From Clostridiales bacterium (GTDB lineage Bacteria; Bacillota; Clostridia; Christensenellales; CAG-314), in the NCBI GenBank assembly GCA_003537755.1, contig DPQS01000055.1, forward strand, positions 1,028-9,125: a stretch of DNA of 8,098 nucleotides, in the 5' to 3' direction. Below the pieces are notes generated by a model that did not search any database, was not told the DNA's origin, and saw nothing but the letters and a program-made list of their open reading frames with translations. Made by a program: the position numbers and the translations under genes. Of the stretch, positions 1-6,366 are shown in pieces (the first letter of the stretch is position 1; each line of letters starts with the position of its first letter).

Positions 1-1060
1 CCGGACAAATTTTACGAGCCATACACACGGCGTCCTTTATTGCCGAGTTGCCGTCGTAACTGCAATTGCCAAGCAAAGTCATGCTGCTGTCGCCGCTTTC
101 GTTTACAAGACGCACAAATTCATGTTGATTGCCGCTTTGAAGCGCGACCTTCATTTGTGCAACCCTGTCGCACTCGTCAAAAAAATGTTTCGCACGCTTG
201 GCCTGTCGCTCGCCCACGCATCGGCACACGTTTTCGTAGTCGCCGTAAAAATGCGACGGCTCGACTTCGCACAATTTTTCCGCCCCGAAAAACTTCGCCA
301 CAGCCGCCATATCCTCGGGAATTTGCGCGTACAAAGCGGTAAGCGGCGCATGATTGCCGCCCGTGTTGACGACTACAAGGTTGTAGTCGGTAAGTATGGA
401 CGGAAAACGACTGTACGTAAACCCGCAGGCAAAATCCATTGCTACAATGCCGCCGAGAGCAATCGCACCCTGGTCCAGCAGTCCGCAGGGTTTTCCGAAG
501 TATTTATTTTCCGCATATTGCCCCGCTTTGGCAAGGGTTTCGCCGGGAATTTTCCTGTCGTTGTACAGCGCGTTGACAACGCACCCTACAAGCACCTGCA
601 ACGCCGCGCCGGAACTGAGCCCTGCGCCCGACGGAATTTTAGAATCCAGCACCGCATTGAAACCGCCAACGTTGTAGCCTTGCAACCTGAGATAACTCAA
701 CACGCCCTTAACCATGCCGATACTTCCGGGCTCTACATTGTCGATGTCATCCAGGGCAAACACCACGTCGGCGCGCCCCTTGTTTTTAATGTGCACAACA
801 CCGTTTTTATTTGTAGCAAACGCGCACAACATGTCCGTGTCAACCGTTGCGCCGATTACACTTCCGCCGTTGTGATCGGTGTGATTGCCGATGACTTCGA
901 CGCGACCCGGGGCACTTGCAAAACAGCAACCGTCTGCGCCGAAGTTTGCCTTGAATGTTGCAAGCAACATGTTGTAGCGCAAGTGTTCCCTTATTGTACG
1001 TTTGCCGTACAATGCCGTTGTGTCAAGCGACGACGGCACACTGTGTGTAAAATATTTCAT
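1..1060 (-). CDS. galK: Galactokinase-family GHMP kinase, C-terminus cut by the window edge
   Basis: Probably phosphorylates galactose to galactose-1-phosphate with ATP in the cytoplasm (Leloir pathway). The frame stays open from ATG 1060 to the left edge, giving 353 residues. Family members are about 390-430 residues, so roughly 40-80 residues, including the third GHMP motif, lie outside. Seen: the galactokinase signature at residues 51-64 (PGRVEVIGNHTDHN), the GHMP ATP-binding loop at 143-153 (PSGAGLSSGAA), and Asp196 in GLLDQ where the catalytic Asp is expected. The signature is the variant form: the usual N-L-I-G-E-H-T-D-Y reads E-V-I-G-N-H-T-D-H. An in-frame ATG at 1087 exists, but ATG 1060 has AAGGGA 4 nt upstream while the other has no good site. 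It lies downstream of glmS on the same strand, behind its own promoter. A related GHMP sugar kinase with another substrate is possible. Confidence 0.85.
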   Translation of the reverse strand, partial: MKYFTHSVPSSLDTTALYGKRTIREHLRYNMLLATFKANFGADGCCFASAPGRVEVIGNHTDHNGGSVIGATVDTDMLCAFATNKNGVVHIKNKGRADVVFALDDIDNVEPGSIGMVKGVLSYLRLQGYNVGGFNAVLDSKIPSGAGLSSGAALQVLVGCVVNALYNDRKIPGETLAKAGQYAENKYFGKPCGLLDQGAIALGGIVAMDFACGFTYSRFPSILTDYNLVVVNTGGNHAPLTALYAQIPEDMAAVAKFFGAEKLCEVEPSHFYGDYENVCRCVGERQAKRAKHFFDECDRVAQMKVALQSGNQHEFVRLVNESGDSSMTLLGNCSYDGNSAIKDAVCMARKICP

Positions 1061-1064
1061 AACG

Positions 1065-1070
1065 TCCCTT
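1065..1070 (-). promoter_or_regulatory. Ribosome binding site of galK
   Basis: AAGGGA on the minus strand ends 4 nt before the ATG at 1060. It decides the start in favour of 1060 over the in-frame ATG at 1087. Confidence 0.65.
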
Positions 1071-1083
1071 GTAACGAATTTTT

Positions 1084-1095
1084 GCATACGTATGC
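1084..1095. promoter_or_regulatory. Perfect 12-bp palindrome in the galK leader (possible operator)
   Basis: GCATACGTATGC is its own reverse complement. It sits about 24 bp upstream of the galK start and downstream of its predicted promoter, where a repressor could block transcription. No matching regulator gene is in the window and no second copy lies in a non-coding stretch, so the operator role is inference from symmetry and position. Confidence 0.35.
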
Positions 1096-1152
1096 GTTTT
1101 TCCACGACATTTGCGGCAAAAATTCCCGAGAAACGACCCGTCCGACGTTCAC

Positions 1153-1184
1153 AAAAAAAATGCCGGAAAACTGTCGTTTCAGTT
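1153..1184 (-). other. Small hairpin followed by a T8 run in the galK leader
   Basis: On the minus strand, AACTG and CAGTT (1184-1180 and 1173-1169) can pair around a 6-nt loop. Eight bases later comes an uninterrupted run of eight T (1160-1153). The stem is only 5 bp and the gap to the T run is too long for a good intrinsic terminator. It could be a weak attenuator, or a weak end for transcripts running out of glmS. Confidence 0.25.
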
Positions 1185-1197
1185 CTTTATTGACAAT

Positions 1198-1226
1198 ATT
1201 TTACACTTATTTTTCTGCGTTGTCAA
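1198..1226 (-). promoter_or_regulatory. Sigma-A type promoter for galK
   Basis: On the minus strand the -35 is TTGACA (1226-1221), a perfect match. A 17-bp spacer separates it from the -10, TAAAAT (1203-1198), a 5/6 match. Transcription would begin near 1191 and give a leader of about 130 nt before galK. The -35 starts about 25 bp after the glmS stop, so galK can be expressed independently of glmS. Confidence 0.75.
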
Positions 1227-1251
1227 CCGCAAAGCAGTGACGCGCACCGCA

Positions 1252-3021
1252 CTACTCTACAGTGACGGACTTCGCCAGGTTTCTCGGTTTGTCCACGTCT
1301 CTGCCAAGTTTCACGGCAACGTAATATGCCAGAAGTTGCAACGGGATTACCGACACGATGCCGCTGACAAGACACCCGACGACAGGCAATGACACGCATT
1401 CCGCAGTCATGTCGTAAGGGCTTACACACAGCACCCTTGCACCGCGACTTCTCGCCTCGGCAAGGCTTGCTTCGGTGCGTTCGGCAAGACTTATGTCCGT
1501 TGCCACGGCAATCACGGCAACGCCGCGTTCCACCATGGCAAGCGCGCCGTGTTTCAGTTCCCCTGCGGGATACGCCTCACAGTGCATGTAACTTATTTCT
1601 TTCAGCTTAAGCGCGCCTTCCTCAGCCGTCGGGTAATCGACGGTACGCCCGATGAAAAACACCGACGAACAATCCTTTATTTCTTCGGCAAGCATTTCTA
1701 TGCGCGACGACTGTTGAAGCGCAATGGCGGCGGCATTGGCGGCTTTGTCCAATGCACGGCACACTTCGTTTTTGAATTCCGGCACAACGCACCTGCGAGC
1801 GACGGCAATGTCGGCAAACAGCAACAAAAGCGTAGCCAACTGACAGTTGTACGCTTTGGTGCTTGCCACTGCAAACTCACCGCCTGCGCACACGTTTACG
1901 CTACGGTTGCAGACAAAAACAAGTCCCGACGCGTCGGTGTTTGTTACGGCATACGCGTAGCCACCATTTGCCGTAACGCGTTCGGCACTGCGTATAGTAT
2001 CCGCCGTTTCACCGCTTTGACTGATACAAAAGGCAAGCGTCCGTTCGTCCACAGGGTAATTGTCGTACACAAATTCGCTTGCAACCACGGGAATGACGTC
2101 CACATCCATAAATTTACGCACAACCGCTGCCGTTTCCAGTCCGCTGTGATACGCCGTGCCGCACCCGAGCAGATAAATCCGATTGAATCCACGCAGTCTG
2201 CGCGCCGGAATTCCGATTCCGCCTTGCCCGATATATCCGCGTTTTGCCGCACGTATTTTGTCGGGAATTTCGTATATTTCCGACAACATAACTTCCTCTT
2301 CCGGCACAACCACATCGTTTTTGTCCGGGCAGAAAAAGTCCGCTTCAAGCATGTTGCCGTCGTAGTCGTAAAAAGTCACGTTTTTGCCGACAACCGCCAC
2401 CGCGTCGTCCGGAAGCAACGCCACCGTTTCTGCATAGCGTGCAATACACCTGACGTCGCTGCACACACAGTTGCCGCCGTCCGAACTGCCTACGACCAGC
2501 GGACTTCGCTTTTTAACGACATACAGATTGTCGTCAAAAGTAGTCTGCACTGCCACGGCATACGCGCCCTTAAGCATTTTTGCCGTTTTACACACGCATG
2601 AAAGCACGTCACCGTCGTAGTTTTTCTGCAAAAGATGGGCAATCGTTTCGCTGTCCGTCTGCGAGGTAAACTGCACGCCGCCGTCCGTCAGCATTGTTTT
2701 GAGTGCGCTCCAGTTGTCGATAACGCCGTTGTGCACTATGGCAAAATCGCCGCCGTAGGACAAAAACGGGTGTGCGTTTTCACGGGTAACCGCCCCGTGC
2801 GTCGCCCACCTCGTATGCCCGATACAACTTGTCGCATGTATGTATTTTTCACGTACGTATGCTAAATTTTGTGACCGACCGACGACTTTTTCCACATGCA
2901 GACCGTCCTCGTCCTTCACCGAAACGCCCACACTGTCGTAGCCTCGATACTCAAGCGCGCGCAAACTGTCAATGGTACCTTTTACGCAATTGTCGCCAAC
3001 CATACCGAATATTCCGCACAT
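1252..3021 (-). CDS. glmS: Glutamine-fructose-6-phosphate aminotransferase (isomerizing)
   Basis: Converts fructose-6-phosphate and glutamine to glucosamine-6-phosphate, the first committed step toward UDP-GlcNAc for peptidoglycan; cytoplasmic. The protein has 589 residues (family about 600). The N-terminal class II glutaminase domain has Cys2 as nucleophile once Met is removed (MCGIFG), HTRWATHG at 69-76, HNG at 97-99 and TDSE at 122-125. Two SIS sugar-isomerase domains follow: GCGTA at 286-290, SQSGETADT at 334-342, VASTKAY at 385-391, KLKEIS at 472-477 and ELKHG at 488-492. The C-terminus PRNLAKSVTVE is canonical. ATG 3021 is chosen because Cys must directly follow Met and GGAG sits 7 nt upstream; an in-frame TTG at 3036 would bury the nucleophile. 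The family motif AGPEIGVASTKA reads AGGEFAVASTKA here. It is divergent from typA. No glmS ribozyme is visible upstream. Confidence 0.98.
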   Translation of the reverse strand: MCGIFGMVGDNCVKGTIDSLRALEYRGYDSVGVSVKDEDGLHVEKVVGRSQNLAYVREKYIHATSCIGHTRWATHGAVTRENAHPFLSYGGDFAIVHNGVIDNWSALKTMLTDGGVQFTSQTDSETIAHLLQKNYDGDVLSCVCKTAKMLKGAYAVAVQTTFDDNLYVVKKRSPLVVGSSDGGNCVCSDVRCIARYAETVALLPDDAVAVVGKNVTFYDYDGNMLEADFFCPDKNDVVVPEEEVMLSEIYEIPDKIRAAKRGYIGQGGIGIPARRLRGFNRIYLLGCGTAYHSGLETAAVVRKFMDVDVIPVVASEFVYDNYPVDERTLAFCISQSGETADTIRSAERVTANGGYAYAVTNTDASGLVFVCNRSVNVCAGGEFAVASTKAYNCQLATLLLLFADIAVARRCVVPEFKNEVCRALDKAANAAAIALQQSSRIEMLAEEIKDCSSVFFIGRTVDYPTAEEGALKLKEISYMHCEAYPAGELKHGALAMVERGVAVIAVATDISLAERTEASLAEARSRGARVLCVSPYDMTAECVSLPVVGCLVSGIVSVIPLQLLAYYVAVKLGRDVDKPRNLAKSVTVE

Positions 3022-3028
3022 AAAAATT

Positions 3029-3032
3029 CTCC
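3029..3032 (-). promoter_or_regulatory. Ribosome binding site of glmS
   Basis: GGAG on the minus strand lies 7 nt before ATG 3021. It rules out the in-frame TTG at 3036, which would place this site inside the coding region. Confidence 0.7.
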
Positions 3033-3048
3033 GCAAATATATTACCGT

Positions 3049-3080
3049 ATAATATATGCTGGCAAACGACGATTAGTTAA
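3049..3080 (-). promoter_or_regulatory. Candidate promoter of glmS
   Basis: An AT-rich block on the minus strand contains overlapping -10 candidates TATATT (3056-3051) and TATTAT (3054-3049). A weak -35, TTAACT (3080-3075), lies 18 bp upstream of the first. Transcription would start near 3042 and give a leader of only about 20 nt, just enough for the ribosome binding site. The weak -35 may mean an activator is needed. Confidence 0.35.
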
Positions 3081-3113
3081 AACCGCCCACCAACTCATGC
3101 CACAACGGTTTCT

Positions 3114-3130
3114 GTTCACATTTTTTGAAC
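3114..3130. repeat. Inverted repeat GTTCA-N7-TGAAC between glmS and typA
   Basis: The half-sites GTTCA (3114-3118) and TGAAC (3126-3130) are perfect inverted copies with a 7-bp AT-rich centre. The dyad lies upstream of both divergent promoters, so it could be a regulator site. A 5-bp arm is short enough to arise by chance. Confidence 0.25.
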
Positions 3131-3134
3131 GTAA

Positions 3135-3153
3135 TTGTCAATTATTTTGTCAA
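3135..3153. repeat. Two direct TTGTCAA repeats, 12 bp apart
   Basis: TTGTCAA occurs at 3135-3141 and again at 3147-3153. On the minus strand each reads TTGACAA, i.e. a -35 hexamer, but neither has an acceptable -10 at 16-18 bp. The second copy ends 5 bp before the typA -35. They may be regulator half-sites on about the same face of the helix. Confidence 0.3.
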
Positions 3154-3157
3154 GCGT

Positions 3158-3187
3158 TTGACTAAACTATATGCAAGGTAGTATAAT
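3158..3187 (+). promoter_or_regulatory. Sigma-A type promoter for typA
   Basis: The -35 is TTGACT (3158-3163, 5/6 match). After 18 bp comes a perfect TATAAT (3182-3187). Transcription would start near 3194 and give a leader of about 66 nt before typA. Confidence 0.75.
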
Positions 3188-3224
3188 CTTTTAGTTATGG
3201 ATAAAAACCGCCAATAAGTCGGAC

Positions 3225-3243
3225 GACAGTAGTCGCTACTGTC
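3225..3243 (+). other. Perfect hairpin in the typA leader
   Basis: GACAGTAG (3225-3232) and CTACTGTC (3236-3243) pair perfectly over 8 bp around a TCG loop. The stem ends 5 nt before the typA Shine-Dalgarno sequence. No T run follows, so it is not a terminator. It could shield the transcript 5' end from RNases or affect ribosome loading. Confidence 0.55.
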
Positions 3244-3248
3244 ACATC

Positions 3249-3254
3249 AGAGGA
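3249..3254 (+). promoter_or_regulatory. Ribosome binding site of typA
   Basis: AGAGGA is a strong Shine-Dalgarno match, with 7 nt between AGAGG and the ATG at 3261. Confidence 0.7.
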
Positions 3255-3260
3255 AAAGGT

Positions 3261-5084
3261 ATGAAAAGAAACGACATCAGAAACATTGCAATAATTGCCC
3301 ACGTAGACCACGGCAAGACAACCCTTGTAGACCAGTTGCTGAAGCAAAACGGCATCTTCCGTGCAAACGAAGTAGTTGCCGAACGCGTGATGGACAGCAA
3401 CGACATCGAACGCGAACGCGGAATTACCATTCTTGCCAAAAACACCGCAATACACTACAACGGCACAAAAATCAACATTATCGACACTCCGGGACACGCG
3501 GACTTCGGTGGCGAAGTGGAACGTATCCTGTCCATGGTGGACGGCGTACTTCTGCTTGTGGACGCAATCGAAGGTTGCATGCCGCAAACGCGCTACGTAC
3601 TGAAAAAAGCCCTCGGGCTCGGCAAAAAAGCGTTGGTTGTCATCAACAAGGTTGACAAAGGCGAATTTGACGAGCACGAACTGCGCGAGCAGATAATGGA
3701 ACTGTTTATGGAACTGGGCGCAAACGACGACCAGTTCGACTTCAAAGTAATTTACGCCAGCGCAAAGCAGGGTTGGGCTTCCACCACGCTTGCCGAGCAC
3801 GGCACAAACATGGCACCGCTGCTTGACGCCATTTTGTCGGAAATCCCGGCACCCGAAGGCGACCTCGAAGGCGGCTTGCAACTGCTTATCTGCAACATTG
3901 ACTACGACGAATACGTAGGCAGAATAGGCATCGGCAAGGTTAACCGCGGTCACATCGACGTAGGTCAGCAAGTTGTCGTTTGCCACCACGACGGCACACG
4001 CACTGCCAGCAAGGTTGCGCGCTTGTACCAGTTTGAAGGACTCAAGCGCGTCGACTGTCCCGAAGGCGACATGGGCGACATCGTTGCCGTAAACGGACTT
4101 GCCGACATGAACATCGGCGACACCGTCACCGCTATCGACTGCGTAGAGCCGCTGCCCTTCGTGCACATCGACGAACCGACAATCAGCATGATGTTTATGG
4201 TAAACAACAGCCCCTTTGCAGGCAAAGAGGGCAAGTTTGTCACCAGCCGTCACCTGCGCGCACGCCTGTTTAAGGAAGTGGAAACCAACGTGTCCATGCG
4301 CGTGGAAGAAACGGAAAGCCCCGACTGCTTCAAGGTGTACGGCAGGGGAGAACTGCACCTGTCCATTCTTATCGAAAACATGCGCCGCGAGGGATACGAA
4401 TTTCAGGTTTCGCGCCCGAAAGTTATTTTCCGCGACATCAACGGCGTACGTTGCGAACCCATGGAATACCTTGTTGTCGAAGTGCCCGAAGCATACGTAG
4501 GCAGCGTAATGAGCAAACTCGGTCAGCGCAAGGCGGAACTCATCAACATGGCACCCGACAGTCAGGGCGGCACACGTCTGGAATTCAAAATTCCGTCCCG
4601 TTGCCTTATCGGTTACCGCAGCGAACTGCTTACCGACACCAAAGGTTTCGGCGTAATGAGCAGCGTATTTGACAGTTACGAGCCCTACAAAGGCGACGTA
4701 CCCGAACGTAGCCGCGGCAGCCTTGTCTGCTTCGAGGACGGCGTCACCACCGCTTACGGTCTGTTTAACGCGCAGGAACGTTGCACTCTGTTTGTAGGCG
4801 TGGGCGTACCCGTGTACGCAGGCATGGTCGTCGGCGAAAACAGCCGCGAGGACGACATTTCCGTAAACGTGTGCAAAACAAAGCACCTTACAAACTGCCG
4901 TGCAAGCGGAAGCGACGAAGCGCTTAAACTTACGCCGCCCACGATTCTGTCCCTTGAACAATGCCTTGAATTTATCGCCGATGACGAGTATGTGGAAGTT
5001 ACGCCGCAAAACATTCGTCTGCGCAAGGCAATCCTCGACCACGCGCAACGTATGCGTATCTGGGCAAAGGAAAACAAAAAGTAA
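3261..5084 (+). CDS. typA: Ribosome-associated translational GTPase TypA/BipA
   Basis: A GTPase of the EF-G/EF-Tu superfamily that binds the ribosome and supports 50S assembly and growth under cold or other stress. The protein has 607 residues, the usual family length. GTPase motifs in order: G1 AHVDHGKT at 13-20, RERGITI with the switch I Thr56 at 51-57, G3 DTPGHADFGGEV at 75-86 with the catalytic-type His79, G4 NKVD at 129-132, and G5 ASAK at 166-169. A beta-barrel domain II, EF-G-like domains III and V, and the TypA-specific C-terminal domain follow. Late hallmarks are SRGSLV, LTNCRASGSDEALKLTPP and VEVTPQNIRLRK. ATG 3261 has AGAGG 7 nt upstream. The stretch after G4, usually NKIDRPxARP, reads NKVDKGEFDEHE, a local divergence. 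It is transcribed alone, from its own promoter to its own terminator. LepA and EF-G are excluded by the C-terminal motifs. Confidence 0.97.
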   Translation: MKRNDIRNIAIIAHVDHGKTTLVDQLLKQNGIFRANEVVAERVMDSNDIERERGITILAKNTAIHYNGTKINIIDTPGHADFGGEVERILSMVDGVLLLVDAIEGCMPQTRYVLKKALGLGKKALVVINKVDKGEFDEHELREQIMELFMELGANDDQFDFKVIYASAKQGWASTTLAEHGTNMAPLLDAILSEIPAPEGDLEGGLQLLICNIDYDEYVGRIGIGKVNRGHIDVGQQVVVCHHDGTRTASKVARLYQFEGLKRVDCPEGDMGDIVAVNGLADMNIGDTVTAIDCVEPLPFVHIDEPTISMMFMVNNSPFAGKEGKFVTSRHLRARLFKEVETNVSMRVEETESPDCFKVYGRGELHLSILIENMRREGYEFQVSRPKVIFRDINGVRCEPMEYLVVEVPEAYVGSVMSKLGQRKAELINMAPDSQGGTRLEFKIPSRCLIGYRSELLTDTKGFGVMSSVFDSYEPYKGDVPERSRGSLVCFEDGVTTAYGLFNAQERCTLFVGVGVPVYAGMVVGENSREDDISVNVCKTKHLTNCRASGSDEALKLTPPTILSLEQCLEFIADDEYVEVTPQNIRLRKAILDHAQRMRIWAKENKK

Positions 5085-5169
5085 AGTGCCGCATTCCCGT
5101 TACCGCCGCAAACAACTGCAAGCGTGACGGCAAACACGTGCCACATTGCAAAATCAATCAAATACAGCC

Positions 5170-5207
5170 AAGCGGAAAGCCGACAATGGGTTTTCCGCTT
5201 CTTTTTT
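5170..5207 (+). terminator. Intrinsic terminator downstream of typA
   Basis: AAGCGGAAA (5170-5178) pairs perfectly with TTTCCGCTT (5192-5200). C plus six T follow immediately (5201-5207). It lies 85 nt after the typA stop and separates typA from the nrnA-surE unit. Confidence 0.88.
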
Positions 5208-5241
5208 GCCTCTTTTCGCGCCGCTTGACGACGTTCGCGTC

Positions 5242-5269
5242 TGACATAAAGTCGTGTTTGACATAAAGT
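5242..5269 (+). repeat. 11-bp direct repeat overlapping the nrnA promoter
   Basis: TGACATAAAGT occurs at 5242-5252 and 5259-5269, exactly 17 bp apart. The second copy includes most of the -35 of the main promoter. Because the offset equals a promoter spacer, CTGACA (5241-5246) and TAAAGT (5264-5269) also form a weaker promoter 17 bp upstream of the main one. It may be a tandem promoter or a two-site operator. Confidence 0.45.
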
Positions 5270-5286
5270 GAAGTATATGGTAAAAT
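5258..5286 (+). promoter_or_regulatory. Sigma-A type promoter for the nrnA-nrnA-surE unit
   Basis: A perfect TTGACA (5258-5263), a 17-bp spacer and TAAAAT (5281-5286) give a near-consensus promoter. Transcription would start near 5293, with a leader of about 28 nt. The same hexamers and spacing occur at the galK promoter. Confidence 0.8.
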
Positions 5287-5309
5287 GATATGTCACATAA
5301 AACACTAAC

Positions 5310-5313
5310 GGAG
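5310..5313 (+). promoter_or_regulatory. Ribosome binding site of the first nrnA-like gene
   Basis: GGAG lies 7 nt before ATG 5321, the same motif and spacing as at glmS. Confidence 0.65.
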
Positions 5314-5320
5314 AATCGCC

Positions 5321-6262
5321 ATGCACAAAAAAGCGTTAACGCTGATACAGAAATTCGACACGATAATCATACATCGCCACAAAAACCCCGACGGCGACGC
5401 AATAGGCAGCCAGGTGGGTCTTGCGGAAACGCTCAAAGCCACCTTCCCCGAGAAACACATTTTCATCGCAGGTGACGGCGCGGGACGTTTTGCCTTTATG
5501 GAAAACAGCACGCCCGACGACATTCCCGACGAAACTTACGACGGCGCACTGGCAATTGTGCTGGACTGCGGCGCAAGTTTTCTTATTTCCGACGACCGAT
5601 ACAAGACGGCGGCGGCAACGTTGCGCTTCGACCACCACCTTAAATGTGAGGACATTTGCGACGTCGACATCGTGGACAGCAGTTACGAATCCTGCTGCGG
5701 ATTGCTTGCCGACTTCCTGATCAAAAACAAACTTACCCTCACCGACCTTGCGGCAAAAAGTCTGTTTACCGGTATGGTGACGGACAGCGGACGTTTTCGC
5801 TTCGACAGCACTACCAGCAACACCTTCCGACTTGCTTCGCTGCTTACCAAATACGACTTCAAGCCGACGGATATCTACGCTAACCTGTACTGTGAGGAAC
5901 TGTCCGCCGTGCAGACGCGCGCAAGTTTTGCAATGAAAATTCAGCTTACACCTGCGCACAACGCCTACATCTACAACACCGCAGCCGACGTTGCCGCGCT
6001 GGGCATGCCTGCAACTTCCGTTTCACGCGCGTACGTGTGGGTGATGGGCGACATTAAGGGCGTTGAAAACTGGGTCAACTTTACCGAAAGCGACGACGGC
6101 ATATTGTGCGAACTTCGCAGTCGCAGTTTCAACATCAATCCCATTGCCGTCAAGTACGGCGGCGGCGGTCACGCAAAAGCAAGCGGCTGCACCGTACCCG
6201 ATCGGGAAACGGCAATGAAACTTCTGTCGGACCTTGACGAACTGATTACAAACGCGCGCTGA
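5321..6262 (+). CDS. nrnA: DHH/DHHA1 phosphoesterase, NrnA-like (first copy)
   Basis: Probable metal-dependent cytoplasmic phosphoesterase that degrades 2-5 nt RNAs and/or dephosphorylates pAp, as Bacillus NrnA does. The protein has 313 residues (family about 310-330). The N-terminal DHH domain has motif I H-K-N-P-D-G-D-A-I-G-S at 20-30 (metal ligands His20, Asp24, Asp26), motif II Asp82, motif III D-H-H at 104-106, and motif IV T-D-S-G-R at 144-148. The C-terminal DHHA1 domain has the substrate-binding GGGGH at 280-284. There is no membrane segment or PAS/GGDEF domain, so it is not a GdpP-type protein. It is first in a three-gene unit with a paralogue and surE, behind a strong promoter. ATG 5321 is supported by GGAG 7 nt upstream. 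A pApA or c-di-AMP hydrolase of the DhhP/Pde2 type is a real alternative, since motifs alone do not separate these. Confidence 0.87.
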   Translation: MHKKALTLIQKFDTIIIHRHKNPDGDAIGSQVGLAETLKATFPEKHIFIAGDGAGRFAFMENSTPDDIPDETYDGALAIVLDCGASFLISDDRYKTAAATLRFDHHLKCEDICDVDIVDSSYESCCGLLADFLIKNKLTLTDLAAKSLFTGMVTDSGRFRFDSTTSNTFRLASLLTKYDFKPTDIYANLYCEELSAVQTRASFAMKIQLTPAHNAYIYNTAADVAALGMPATSVSRAYVWVMGDIKGVENWVNFTESDDGILCELRSRSFNINPIAVKYGGGGHAKASGCTVPDRETAMKLLSDLDELITNAR

Positions 6263-6273
6263 ACGCCGCGTAG

Positions 6274-6291
6274 CGTCGGAACTTGCCGACG
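6274..6291 (+). other. Hairpin between the two nrnA-like genes
   Basis: CGTCGG (6274-6279) and CCGACG (6286-6291) form a perfect GC-rich 6-bp stem with a 6-nt loop, starting 12 nt after the stop of the first gene. No T run follows, so it is probably not a terminator. It could stabilise the upstream message. The rest of the 113-nt spacer is A/C-rich and almost without T, and I see no promoter in it. Confidence 0.4.
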
Positions 6292-6360
6292 ACACAGCCA
6301 AACAAACGACGACCAGCCGAAAACAAGCCGCCGCTGGCAACAAAATATACAACCACAACA

Positions 6361-6366
6361 AAGGAG
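6361..6366 (+). promoter_or_regulatory. Ribosome binding site of the second nrnA-like gene
   Basis: AAGGAG lies 9 nt before ATG 6376. It decides the start: the same frame is open back to an ATG at 6283, but that one has no site, and the extra 31 residues would be low-complexity sequence unlike the family. Confidence 0.7.

Noticed and set aside
122..1240. Plus-strand 372-residue frame at the left end
   Set aside because: It is the in-register antisense of the galactokinase gene. The minus strand has intact galactokinase motifs, a promoter and a ribosome binding site.
1549..2601. Plus-strand 350-residue frame
   Set aside because: In-register antisense of glmS, with no recognisable domain; glmS itself is complete.
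2848..2860. Partial match to the galK-leader palindrome (ACGTATGC) inside glmS
   Set aside because: It lies in conserved-length coding sequence and lacks the other half of the dyad, so it is probably a chance match.
3022..3260. glmS ribozyme/riboswitch upstream of glmS
   Set aside because: I could not find its conserved core on the minus strand. The likely promoter at 3049-3080 leaves a leader of only about 20 nt, too short for the ribozyme. A covariance search would settle it.
3244..3281. Direct repeat ACATCAGA on both sides of the typA start
   Set aside because: Only 8 bp, and one copy is coding sequence for the ordinary TypA N-terminus; chance occurrence is likely.
3195..5048. 617-residue minus-strand frame as a possible second gene over typA
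   Set aside because: It is exactly in register with typA and explained by the absence of TTA, CTA and TCA codons. The product is low in recognisable motifs and has no supporting start context, while the sense frame is a full canonical TypA.
4754..5326. Minus-strand 190-residue frame reaching across the typA-nrnA spacer
   Set aside because: It runs antisense through the typA end, the intrinsic terminator and the nrnA promoter. It has no convincing ribosome binding site or family motif.
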